Origin: Astropecten irregularis
Taxonomy: Eukaryota > Echinodermata > Asteroidea > Paxillosida > Astropectinidae
Direction of reading: 5' to 3'
Assembly: GCA_963971285.1 (NCBI GenBank)
Contig: OZ020248.1
Coordinates: forward strand, 14,942,001-15,006,000
Length of the DNA: 64,000 nucleotides
The position numbers were made by a program, and so were the translations under genes. The notes below the pieces were generated by a model. The model worked only from the letters and a program-made list of their open reading frames with translations. It was not told where the DNA came from and ran no database searches. Below, piece by piece: positions 45,298-56,253 of this stretch. Every line of letters begins with the position of its first letter. The stretch's first letter is position 1.

Positions 45298-48110
45298 GAC
45301 TGCTGCCATAGCAGGTTTGTCCGCGTATTTTCAGCGCAAAATGGCACCTGCTACACAATTTGTGTTAGTGGTCATTTTTTCAACCGAATATTTCGGGCAA
45401 AATATCTTACGCTAAGTATCGTCCGAACCACGGTTGGAAAGAGGATGAAATAATCTTTCGTTTCGTATGTATTTCACGAATTGTCTATCCCATTTAATTG
45501 GAGGAAAAATCGCGTGAAGATAAAAGTGGATTTCTGTTAAATCACGATATCAAAATTGCACTAGTATTCCACGAAAATCACAGTTTCAATCACATAAAAA
45601 CATATCACACATGAAATTTGGATTTACAAAGAAGACATCCTTCGATTTGGTTTCCTAAATTCAATTTGTTGCAGAGGTGAAATTTCCATCTGAAATCAAG
45701 GTGGAAGGACGAGAAATGAAGTGACGCCATGTTGAGTCGATTCATTTTCAACCCCGAATGGGCTTCGCCAAACACCAGATCTTGGCTCCAAATCACACTT
45801 TCTAAACCTTTTGATGAAACAAAAACCACCCAAATCTGTCTAAAATGTGTATCTTAACATTTAAACCTCAGAAAAAGGCAAATTTGGCGACTTGTTGAGG
45901 AAAAAATTGAGAAAGTTTGCATTGTGTTCAATTGATATCAGGGTTGACCCTCGACCAAAAAGTTGACGTCATAAAAGCAAAAGCCAGAAAAGGACCGCCA
46001 AAATTTTCACCGTTTTACGCAAAATTCGACCAAATAAACACAATTTCAGACACATTGCGTGATCCATGAGCACATTATGGTGTACATGTGTAACACAATT
46101 CCAGTTAAAATCACAAGTTGAGCAATTTTGAAGCATTTTTTTGTCAAAATGTCACCTCGATCTAGACACTTTATGTTATCATTTTGTTTCGTCGGGATAA
46201 AAGTTGCTATTTTTAACTCAGCTCTTGAATCAAAATATTAGCGCAACATCTGCAATCTATAAAAGTTTTTGGCGGAATTTTCACAGCAAAAAAAGAAGTG
46301 GACCACCTATAATTGTTTGACTTTAAAGTTGTACTATGTGCATATGAATAAATCCATTCCAATTTTATATTATATAGTCTTATAACATTTGCTGCGAGTC
46401 TGAACTAAACCCGGATACTGCACCTAGCATTTGACTTTATACTTGTCGACTTATTTCAAGGTAGTCAGCCCGCCAGGATTTTTGTTTTCACTTTTCTCGG
46501 TCAGCACCCGGTCCGAAAAAAAATACATTCCATGAAACAAATTTCATTCAAACTGAATTACTGTATACAAAAACAATTTATTTTTTAAAGATTGCTGCTT
46601 AATTATAGAATACAAGATCATTCTAAATTCAACTCGCACTATAAAGTGATACTGAAATGATGTAGTCGATCATGCTGCAGTTCAAGTAAAATCAGTCCAT
46701 GTTCTATTTCTCACCGATTAGATTTTTTTTTATGATCACACAAACCAAATACTTTCTAGAGCATAAGTTGTTCAGTTGATAGTTTATGTGTTCGGATTAT
46801 ATTCAGTGGTGATGATGTAGCAACAAAAAGTACAGTTTCATTGGGGAAAAATAAACTGAAAAGCTTAAGTTAAAAATACGCGCGCCCGAACTTTGAGAAA
46901 AAAAATGGTATTGTCCCTAAGAAAAGGAAACATCATAGTATTTGACATTGACATAGTGATTCGAATGCGCTCTGTAAAATATTTTTAGTTTTAAATTAAA
47001 TTAATTAAAATTAGTTTTTAAGTGACAAAATTACTTAATAATAAAAACATATTGGATTTTATTGCACAGTTGCTTTAGATTTTCATTGATTTATTTTTAT
47101 TCTCAGGAGTAATTACAATGTACATGTATATGGTATTTTTTTTAATTGTACACAAAGAAACCTATGATATGCACATTTGATTGTGGATTATGTGACATAG
47201 GACCAGCCCGCATAAGTAATGTTGGTACTAGGTTTTAATGTGTTTTAAAGTGAAATTAAATTTATTCTATTATTTTATAAAGAGGAATGGCCAAGTGCAT
47301 GCATTCATGTACAAAATGAACACCGAATCTCCACATTCCACAATTGAGGGTGTCAAAAGATGAATTCATATTTTATCAGACATTCGCCATTACAATTATA
47401 ATTGATAAAAATATTTATTCTGTTTTTTTCATTTCTGAAAAAGGGTATGTCTGGGCACTAGCACTGTACACAGTGTGTACTACAGGCATATGGCAAAGGA
47501 TTGAAACAGCTAGTGAATGTGGCTCAATGAAGGACTTCTACATTTGGGAGCAAAACTGTGGTCCAACATTCCAAGTGGAAATCGAACCCACAGACTCAGG
47601 TAGGGACTGAAAAACTCCCACTCCATATAAAAGCCTGCATGGGTGAGAATCGAACCAAGGCCAGAATGGCAGCAGCAATTGGTGTATGGTCCACAACACC
47701 CCTAACCAATCCAAATTGATCCCCATAGTTTAAAATGGATTCAGTTACAAAGAAGACATGGCAGCCAAACCTGACCAGCCCATTTTCTGTTCTGGAATAT
47801 GGAACAACTGTCACTAATAGTCCTAAATATTTTCCACACAAAGATCTCAGAAATCTGTAAATGGGGTCAATTTGAGGTGTACATGTTGCCGCTCAGAATG
47901 ACAACATTTCAATATCTGCTTCATGGAAAACCACAATACCCAACAAAATTTCCCCCAAAATGTAAGTTGTACACACCTAGTATATATCTAATACAGGAAC
48001 ACATTAACCAGAGAACTCATAATGAAGTCTACTCATAATGAAGTCTACCCATGGAATATTCGGTTCAAAAGAAAAAACAAATTGTCCATAGCACAAAGAA
48101 CTTTTCTCTC

Positions 48111-48116
48111 TTTATT
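48111..48116 (-). terminator. Candidate poly(A) signal of HAUS2
   Basis: AATAAA on the minus strand, about 270 nt after the HAUS2 stop codon. This is the first clear hexamer seen downstream. Confidence 0.5.
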
Positions 48117-48384
48117 AGGGAACCAAATTTGGCACCCATTGAAAATAAGAATGGGTTTCCGAGTGAAGTGATTCGACAAATAAATCGAGTTTACAACTCA
48201 AATCCGGTAGTAAGACGTTCAGCAGCAACTCAGGCAGTCTGCACAGGTCAACTGTCGCTGTCTCGATAAGGAGAAGCAAAGATGGTAGGACTGCGCATGA
48301 TCCTGACATCATACAGAGAACATACAGTCCTCAAGTTTGCCTGCCTTGCTGGGACCTGAAGAAAATTCAGCCCTGGCATCATAT

Positions 48385-51300
48385 TCACGTAGATATTCCA
48401 GAAGCTTGCGCCTCAAAATTGTCCAGAGTGCCCCGAAGTTGGCATATGGTCTGGAGGCTTGTCTGGAGTTGAGCGAGCGACGTGGAAATTCCCATCAGAG
48501 TTTCATCCTGAGACAAATGAAAGGGACAAAGGGTAAGGTTGAAGAGATTTAGTATAATTTCTTTAGTTCCTTTTGTATTTCAAAGTTTTGTTAATGCCAT
48601 TATTGCTTTTAAATCCAGAAAATGTGAGGGTCATGTAATTAAACCAAAGACATCAAATAGACTTTGCAAGATGGTATATATGGTATTATGGTTTGTGTTT
48701 TTTTTTAGTTGCTTCAACATACTCACCATCTTCCCATCCTTGGTATCAAAGCCGCTGGTCCATTGGATGGTGGCCAGGTTACTGCTGAGCTCCGCTAGAC
48801 ACGAAGCCACCAATGGGAAGAGCTCTTTCACGTGCCTGTGGTAGGTGGCCTCAACCTTGAGATAGTCTCCCACGAAGGGCTGCTGAAGGCGGTTGATCAG
48901 GTGATCTTTGCTCTGGACCACGGCCTGAAGATGCTCTGTCAATGTATCCAGCTGGGAAATCTTGGATTCTGAAAATTGTCAGGAGAAAAAAGGTATCATC
49001 CAAATGATGTCCGCTTCAGAAAAACCTACTTTTGATATACAAATAGCTAGATCTTTGCTGGAACATTTTTGAAACAAAGCTTTGTTAGGCCAACTGTGTG
49101 TCAGGCATATCTGGGACCGATTTCACTAACGCTTTGCAATCATCGCTTAAGCCCAAATCCAACACTAATCGAAAAATTACAACGCAAATTAGCGATCAAT
49201 TTTCTGTTTAGCGATGGATTTGGGCTTTATTAGGAATGATCGCAACGCGTTAGTGAAATCAGCCCCTGGACATGCACAAATATACAAATTCAATATTGTA
49301 AAGGTGTTTTGGTGAGGAGCCACTCTGAATGCATCAAATTCACACTCAATGCAACGTGCCAGACAGCACTTTCTTTGGCCTTAGATCAAGTTGGGTCGGC
49401 AAGTCCCATTCTAAAATCCATTGCTACCACATTCTTCTGTGCTCTGAAATGCTCCAGTCCAGTGACAGATTTAAACAGCCTGAGATTTGGGATTGTCAGG
49501 TTTAACAGAAAGAACAAACTGAAGTTGCTGACTCATTGCGGCACAATTTGTGTCTCAGAATGGAAAACCAATATTCCATTGTTGTTTGGGCATGATCTGA
49601 TATGGGTCCAGTCAATACAAATTATTACAGTCAAAGATTATATCGTCAAATCTTTCTTACCGAGGATAGCAAGGTGTGTGATGTCTCTTGTGTCCTTATC
49701 CATCAGTCGACATTGTATTTCAGCATTCATCTGACAGGGAAGAAGGAAAAAAAGAGCAAGAAAATTTCATGATTCAATGGACTTGAAATGAGAATGAATC
49801 AGGTTGAGAGTCAGGTTGGCGTAGCTCACCTTTCACCTCTGCCGACCAAGTACAAGTCCAGCTCAGTCCACAAGTGGATTGGGTTTTCAGTCCCTACCTG
49901 ATTCTGTGGGTTTTATTACCAAGAATATTACTCTGGGGGTTTTCCTCCCACCTCTAAAGCCGTATCTTCTTCTCATCATCTTTCCGTATCAGGTTTCATC
50001 AGGCTATCGAGCTACAGTACCTAGGGTGCTTTTGAGGAATCCTTGGTGTCATTACCAGAAATAAATAATAATAATAAATAATAATGAATGTCAAGGGTTA
50101 AATATCATCTGCCTTACTTAGATTCAGGTTTAATATCAAATAATAAAGTCAATGATAACTTGAAAACTAAGAGTAGACTCCGGAATTTTCAAACACATTC
50201 CATTTCCTTATCTTTCTTTTAACATCTAAGGCTACAGATTTCACTACCTTGCAGTAGATTTTAACAAAAACTGACACCATGGCGTAAGTCTGCTTTAATA
50301 CACAACATTTATGATGGCATAAATTTCACAACGCTTTGGCAAAAGATTTCGTCAGCTGGTCTATGGCCTTGGTGCCCCCTTTAAATGTTCCTAGGGACTA
50401 GTTGCGATGATCGTAACCCTAGATCTGACATGCAGACCATAGGGTTACGATCATCGCACCTAGGGTTACGATCATTGCAACTTTCCAGGGAGGCAGGGAC
50501 ATGTGGGTTTTCCAGTGTTATTGCCACATGCAGTGGTCTGCCCCTTCACAAACAAAATCCATTGTCAGGTAACTGCAGCCTGATCGGGATATTCTTGTGG
50601 GTTTTTTTTTTATCTCATTTTACAGATGGAATTCAGATAAAGGGAGACTTTTGAGAATCGGTCTTCAAGTCAACAGCGCACACTCACGCACAACAGCGCA
50701 GGTACAAAACAACATGCGCATGCTCACTATTGCAGGCGCGTGCGCTGTTGACTTGAACCGATTCTCCAAAGTCTCCCATTGAATTTGACATTATCATCGG
50801 TTTTGTTAATTTTTTGCAATCATTCCTTGAAAGTTTTGAAAGGAACGTAATAAATAACTGCGTCCTTCTGTAGATCTGCAGTTGGCTTTCACTGTTGACC
50901 GTGGCTTTCAACGTCTGGCACAATACATCCATCCTTGGCCTCACCTTGTCCAGTCTTTGGCCCTTATCGGTCATCTCCTTGAGCTGTTTAATGAGGTGCA
51001 GGGATGATGAGCTATCCTTCAAGGTTTGAACCATCCCGCCTATCACTTCATCTCTTCTCTTTTGGACACAAAAAGATTAAAAACACAGACATTTACATCA
51101 TTACTTCAAATATACTGAAATAAACATGTCAAAAGGAAAAAATTCCACTGATGACCATCATTTGTGCACAACTCTATGGAACCAACAGAGGGCATTTTGA
51201 GGAAAATGGCTGCTGCAGTGCTGTACTTAGAAGTGTATCCCTACAAACTTAACAAAGAATAGGCCTACAATTAATTACAAATTGTAAATAAAAAAAAAAC

Positions 51301-51637
51301 CTGTAAAAAAACTCACATTTTTTAAACATGCTGAAATCCATCATAATTTTTTATTCAATAAGTTAACTCTTGGAGGGTATAATCCTTTTTCCTTAATCAG
51401 TTAATGGTGGAATTCTTTCCATAAAAATGCACTTGTGCAACTGTGTGCAATCCTAATGCAACTCGTAGGCCCCTATCATGATACATGTAATATTAGGATT
51501 TGTACCGTTTTCAAGTGACCGCTTCTTTCAGCGAGACGGATTGCGCTACAAACGGCTGCGGTAGTGCGATCTTCTGCAATCCAAGGATTCGACAGCTGAA
51601 AAGAACCCCTCAATTCGTTCGTCTCCATCGAAGCCAT
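48385..51637 (-). CDS. HAUS2: HAUS augmin-like complex subunit 2
   Basis: Minus-strand coding exons are 51637-51506, 51058-50945, 49730-49661, 48968-48727 and 48507-48385. They join in phase to 226 residues (vertebrate HAUS2 about 235). Augmin recruits the gamma-tubulin ring complex to existing spindle microtubules to start branched nucleation; HAUS2 is one of its small coiled-coil subunits. Seen in sequence: an early SNPW motif, a mostly helical body, NAEIQ followed by LMDKDTRDITHLAIL, then LTEHLQAVVQSKDHLINRLQQP and EATYHRHVKELFPLVASCLAELSSNLATI, which matches the best conserved part of the family. All introns are GT-AG. Exon 1 and exon 2 are assigned by phase and position, since the N-terminal half is poorly conserved; the exon 2 acceptor is the least certain. 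An AATAAA signal lies about 270 bp past the stop. Confidence 0.87.
49116..49265. mobile_element. Palindromic MITE, CCGATTTCACTAACGC family
   Basis: GACCGATTTCACTAACGCTT and AAGCCCAAATCC are inverted at the right (GGATTTGGGCTT, GCGTTAGTGAAATC). HAUS2 intron 3. Confidence 0.85.
49803..50090 (+). mobile_element. SINE-2
   Basis: Body with GGGTTTTCAGTCCCTACCTG, GAGGAATCCTTGGTGTCATT and ACCAGAAATAAATAATAATA tail; part of the head is deleted. HAUS2 intron 2. Confidence 0.88.
50394..50485. mobile_element. Short MITE, GATCGTAACCC family
   Basis: GGGACTAGTTGCGATGATCG and two inverted GGGTTACGATCAT blocks; same ends as the 2.17-kb element. Confidence 0.7.
50640..50780. mobile_element. Palindromic MITE, GGGAGACTTTTGAGAATC type
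   Basis: Arms AAGGGAGACTTTTGAGAATC and inverted GATTCTCCAAAGTCTCCC, with the GCGCATGCTCACTATTGC core of the family. HAUS2 intron 2. Confidence 0.85.
51147..51420. mobile_element. Partial CATCATTTGTGCACAA element
   Basis: Left part matches 19888-20318 (CATCATTTGTGCACAACTCT, CCAACAGAGGGCATTTTG, TTAACTCTTGGAGG); the right arm is missing. Confidence 0.65.
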
Positions 51638-52252
51638 GTCGATATGCGTCCTAAATAAACACAGATCACTAGTTTATTAGTTTGTTTATTCCTGATGTTT
51701 TCAATTCTACCGCTACATTTTGACATTTTCGTGACGTTGAGGGACATTAGTCAGGCTCCCTGCACCAAAATGTTTGACCTTGTATTAGATTATGTTGCTG
51801 TTTTCTCGGAGACGTCTGGGTGTCGCCATCTCTCTGAAAACGAAAATAAGCCCGGATCGGTATTCTCGGCTGTGGCTAGATATAGCACATACTCACTACG
51901 GGAATTTTGCATAAGCCGCGAGCTACCGGCTTCCATAGACATACGTGTAATTCCAAGCCGTAGCCATTGAAGTTGTATGCATAATGCACACGAGATTTTT
52001 TGTTGTAGAGCCTTGAGCATAAAGATCTCTGCTTTTTCCACTGTTGAACTCCCAGTCCCATGCAGTGAAGCTTGCAGTTGCACCCAACATCTTACTTTTT
52101 GTGCAGCCATTGACGAATTGGTGGGTTTGCCATTTTTTACGTTTTCAATTCCAGTAAGGAATTTACGGCAATTTATGTGAATTAGGCCTAAATATGACTT
52201 CGGACTTGTTCTAAATGTTGTTATTTTTTGCAAATGGGTCTGGGCCTAACTA

Positions 52253-53373
52253 AAGTCTAAACGGGTGCCAGTCAACTCGGTCCGTGACCAACTCGGTCCG
52301 AGTCAACTCGGTCCGTGACCAACTCGGTCCGAGGCCAACTCGGTCCGAGGCCAACTCGGTCCGCGGCCAACTCGGTCCGCGGCCAACTCGGTCCGCGGCC
52401 AACTCGGTCCGCGGCCAACTCGGTCCGCGGCCAACTCGGTCCGCGGCCAACTCGGTCCGCGGCCAACTCGGTCCGCGGCCAACTCGGTCCGCGGCCAACT
52501 CGGTCCGCGACCAACTCGGTCCGTAACCAACTCGGTCCGTGACTAACTCGGTCCCTATGGGAAAACGTACACAAACAAGAATCCATGCATTTTGCAGCAG
52601 CAGTGTACAACATGTAGGCTACTTGCATTAATGTTTTTTAATGTCTCATAACATAATATGTTTTGCTTGTGGCTGAAACCGTGAAGAAATAAATTATGTC
52701 TTATGATGTTGATACCATAATTATTTGATAAAAAGGCACAATACAATTTTAATTAAAATATCAATTAAATTATACACGAAGTCAAATGCCTTATGAAAAC
52801 GTGCTTTTTATGTTTAAAATTAATAAATCAATTAATGAATAATAAAGATGATTGTTTTGTGTTTTTGTTTTTGATTTGTTAGCTTTGTTTTAATTAATCT
52901 GTGTATATACATATAACATAATTTAATATAATATTTATAATTGGCAGGTTGGGAAGGCACGTCTTTTGATGACAGGTTTTTATGTGTGTTTTTTTTTTTA
53001 CTTTTTGTCAGGCCCTGGGCAGCACCTGCCAATGTATTTTTCATTATTTTAATGTTTTTAAGATAATAAATGAATAGATAAATAAATAGACCTAGATAAA
53101 TAGTTAAATTCACGCAATTTGAGAGACTACCTACTCGTTTTGCTGAAACAAAATTACCAGACGTTTTTGCGTGCATTTTCCCATAGGGACCGAGTTGGTC
53201 ACGGACCGAGTTGGTCACGGACCGAGTTGGTTACGGACCGAGTTGGCCTCGGACCGAGTTTGTTACGGACCGAGTTGGTCATGGACCGAGTTGGTTACGG
53301 ACTGAGTTGGTCACGGACCGAGTTGACTCGGACCGAGTTGGTTACGGACCGAGTTGACCTGAAACCGTCTAAA
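52253..53373. mobile_element. Foldback element with 16-bp tandem-repeat arms (TU-like)
   Basis: The left arm (52271-52552) is about 17 copies of a 16-bp unit, CCAACTCGGTCCGCGG and variants. The right arm (53188-53360) holds about ten inverted copies. The inner ends of the arms are also inverted (CCCTATGGGAAAACG and GCATTTTCCCATAGGG), as are the outer ends (TCTAAACGG and CCGTCTAAA). CCTAACTA precedes the left end and follows the right end. The middle (about 620 bp) is AT-rich with no recognised gene. Confidence 0.88.
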
Positions 53374-53500
53374 CCTAACTAGGCCTAGGCCTATTTGCTG
53401 TTTTATACTATTACTAGGTCATCTACCTCCACGATAGGCCTATCTTGAGTTTGTGTTTGGCCAAACAAAATGAGGAGATTGAAGAATGAAGAGGAATTGT

Positions 53501-53571
53501 TTATTTTATCGTGAGATCCCCGTTGTATGCAAGCCTTTTGGCTTGTCAACGGGGATCTCACGATAAAATAA
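53501..53571. repeat. Perfect 25-bp hairpin with nested loop stem
   Basis: Arms 53501-53525 and 53547-53571 are exact inverse copies (ATCGTGAGATCCCCGTTG at the inner side). The 21-nt loop has AAGCC and GGCTT that can pair. Confidence 0.9.
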
Positions 53572-53840
53572 GGCCAGTCGCCCAGAAAACAAGTTTTAGG
53601 CCAGAAATTTTCCATTTTCAAAATTGAATGAAGGTTGGTAAGGTTATTAAAGACCCTCCCACACCTGCATCGTTTGTGCCCAACTTAAGTTGGGCATGCC
53701 CAATTAACTGTCCTGGGCATGGCCTGGACACAGTTGGGCCATTGGCCACAGTTGGGACGTAACAGGCCTACTGTAAGTATAAATTAAGCCACAGAGAAGT
53801 CTTATTTCTCCATGAATGATTTAAAAGCATGAATGTCACT

Positions 53841-54775
53841 GTCAGACAAGTCGACCACAGGACAACTCGTCTTGAGACAAATCGACTCCAAAGACAACTC
53901 GACTCTGAGACAGCTCGAATCCAAAGACAACTCGACTCTGAGACAGCTCGTCTCCAAAGACAACTCAACTCCGAGACAGCTCGACTCCAAAGACAACTCA
54001 ACCCCAAAGTCCCCAAGACAAGTCGGCTTCATCCATTCCCCTGTGCGGCGATGCTAGGCTGGTGTGCGCAACAGAAATTTATGTAAAGGAAAATGATGCG
54101 CAAAATACTAAGTCTGATAGTAATAAATTGGAAGCAAAAGGCTGGCTGCCTTCCTATTTACTTCTATATGGTTTATGTATTTTATCTGTGTAATTTTTTT
54201 ATTCACATACTGCATAGGCCCTACACTTTTGTTTACATAATTATTGTTTCGTACTTTCATCGCACACACTAGCCTAGCATCGCAGTGGCATAGATATAGA
54301 GTCGACTTGTCTTGGAGTCGAGTTGTCTTTAGCCCTGTCTGCACTGGACTTTTTTGGGGCAAAGTAACCGAGACGCTGGGTACCCATTTTACGTCCAATG
54401 CGGACGTCTCAGGAAGTCTTCCTCTCAGTTACTTTGCCTGATGAGCCGCGCAGGTATTTCTACCGGCCAATTTCTGCCCGGGTAGCAATGCCCGAGACAC
54501 TTTACCCAAGACGAAAAGTCCAGTGTGGACAGTGCGAGTCGGGTACCCGCATGAGCCTAGTATTGTCAGCTCGGTAATTCTTCCTCGTATTCCGTGCCTG
54601 CACGGTTAAGTTACCTGTGTCAAAAGTCCAAGTGGGGACACTGGTAATATTTGCTTATTTTTCATTTACCCATCGGCTCAGTTAGATCCCCAGAAAAAAA
54701 AAGTCCAGTGCGGACAGGGCTTTTGGATTCAAGTTGTATTTGGAGTCGAGTTGTCTCGTGGTCGACTTGTCTGGT
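53841..54775. mobile_element. Foldback element, GACAAGTCGACCAC ends, with nested transposon
   Basis: The left arm (53841 to about 54025) is a tandem array of roughly 30-bp units made of GACAACTCGACTC and GACAGCTCGACTCC blocks. The right arm, inverted, is split by another element into 54300-54330 and 54722-54775. Outer ends are AGACAAGTCGACCAC in both orientations. Confidence 0.82.
54331..54721. mobile_element. MITE, AGCCCTGTCTGCACTGGACT ends
   Basis: 391 bp with ends AGCCCTGTCTGCACTGGACT and inverted AAAAGTCCAGTGCGGACAGGGCT-type sequence; TTT on both sides. It sits inside the right arm of the foldback. A relict of the same family begins at 56480. Confidence 0.85.
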
Positions 54776-55345
54776 GCCCTCTTAAGCGTTCTTTGTGGAC
54801 ACCCACACAATGTCAATGACACAGGTCAGAGCTTTAGCTAGCTTGTCTAGTTCCTGCATGAAATGTTTACATTACTGTAGCGTTGTGTTGATTTTTACAT
54901 GTGGATTTCTACCTCCATGCTATCCAGGCCTTGAAATTTGTTTTAAAAGGGGCAAGGCCACTTTTCCATTGCAAGGCTGGGGCACTTCCTTTGGAAAAAC
55001 ATAGTGTCTATGGAAACATTTGAAGGGGGCAAAAAGGCCAAGAACCAGGGCAACAAAGGTTATGGCCTTAGTGGCCGCCGTTAAATTCAAGACTTGTCAT
55101 GCATTTTAAACTGTTTCATCGACAGTTTAAGATTGGCACCATGAGTTGTCACATGTTTTATCGATAAAGCATTGGCACCCTCTTGCAAAGCATCATGGGA
55201 TGCAAAAGGGATATCTCCTTTTCAGAGGTTCGGAAAGAATTCCACGGAAAAAGGATTGTATCATCCGTCAAATCATGGTCAAATGCTGTTTAAATGGCAC
55301 AAAAGGAACAAAGTAATTGACATATATTGAAACACTGCCAACATA

Positions 55346-55475
55346 AGGCTGTATATAGCTCATTTGGCTGTTAAGAGTGCCTGTACGGTATTCCAGAGGT
55401 CGTTGGTTCGAATCCCAACCCCGCTCCTGTCAATTTTTCTATGTTCACTTTTCAATAACTTAAAATTAGTCCAGC
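55346..55475 (+). mobile_element. SINE-1
   Basis: A box TAGCTCATTTGG, B box GGTTCGAATCCC, tail with TCTATGTTCACTTTTCAATA. Another tail fragment is at 55590-55660. Confidence 0.8.
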
Positions 55476-55799
55476 GAATTTTTTTTTACCAAAAAGTGTA
55501 TTTAACTGTAGAATTTCAGTCAGTTATTTTGTCAATTTTTCCAAGTAGAAACACGCTTTTTGGGGGGTACAAAACTTCAAATCCTGCTCTAGTAAATTTT
55601 TCTTTGTTCACCTTTCAATGATTTAGAATTAAATCAGTCAGTTTCTCTTGTGGTCATTTTGATGATTAAATATGTTTTACTCTGTCCATGGACTTTTTGT
55701 TGACTTTTTTAGTTGTGCAATAATTATTTTATGTGGATTAGCATGCTGCTCAAATTGTACATTATGTGTGATACATCCAATATAAAGTTAAACCACAAC

Positions 55800-56062
55800 G
55801 GAAATTGACTGAATTTAATGTCATTGAAAAGTCAACAAACTAACAAAGAAAAATGGACTGAAGCGGGATTTAAACCAGTGATCTCCAGAATACCGTACCG
55901 GTGCTCTACCAACCTTATGTTGGTAGAGTCTTTGATAGTCAATTATATTTACTCATTTGGCAGTCGGAAGCCATGAAACCACTCACACACCGCCATACCC
56001 CAAGGATAATTTGTATCGAAACACGCAGCTCAATGCTGCAACCTGAGAAACATTACATGGGG
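55800..56062 (-). mobile_element. SINE-1
   Basis: Inverted copy with full leader: GGATTTAAACC at the B box and GTCGGAAGCCATGAAACCAC in the leader. Confidence 0.82.
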
Positions 56063-56089
56063 GATCACTGATCACTCAAAGAGGACACC

Positions 56090-56205
56090 ACCAACATGGG
56101 AATGGCTAGCTCAGCTGGCAGAGTGCCTGTACGGAGTACGGTATCCCGGGGATCGCTGGTTCGAATCCCGCTCCAGGCAATTTTTCTTTGCTCACTTTTC
56201 AATGT
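56090..56205 (+). mobile_element. SINE-1 next to FKBP exon
   Basis: A box TAGCTCAGCTGGC, B box GGTTCGAATCCC, tail; ends about 30 bp before the acceptor at 56236. Confidence 0.85.
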
Positions 56206-56253
56206 ATAATTATTGTGTATAAATCTGTCTTTGCAGGTAAAAAATCATACAGG

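Larger units (their letters stand above)
45161..48384. other. Region between H1 and HAUS2
   Basis: It contains the H1 upstream region and the HAUS2 3' UTR. No additional histone gene, conserved ORF or clear inverted-repeat element is seen. A weakly tRNA-SINE-like stretch (minus strand, 47590-47720) is the only repeat candidate. Confidence 0.5.
51638..56253. other. Divergent intergenic region, HAUS2 to FKBP
   Basis: It contains two foldback elements with tandem-repeat arms (52253-53373, 53841-54775), a nested transposon (54331-54721), a perfect hairpin (53501-53571), and three SINE-1 copies between 55346 and 56205. The last lies about 30 bp before the acceptor of the FKBP first coding exon. 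Promoters for both genes must lie here; none is identifiable. Confidence 0.55.

Noticed and set aside
50394-50485. Telomere-like CCCTA repeats
   Set aside because: The CCCTA units are isolated within an inverted GATCGTAACCCTAG repeat, not a tandem telomeric array.
51790-52233. 147-residue minus frame upstream of HAUS2 as an extra exon
   Set aside because: Its translation matches no known HAUS2 segment, and exon 1 already supplies a good start at 51637.
52250-52628. Several overlapping frames of RVGRGPSWPRTEL and PRPTRSAANSV repeats
   Set aside because: A 16-bp tandem repeat without stops gives open frames in all phases; this is a foldback arm, not a protein.
53829-54086. Coiled-coil-like frame ETARLQRQLNSETARL
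   Set aside because: Translation of the second foldback array; the resemblance to a coiled coil follows from the repeat unit.
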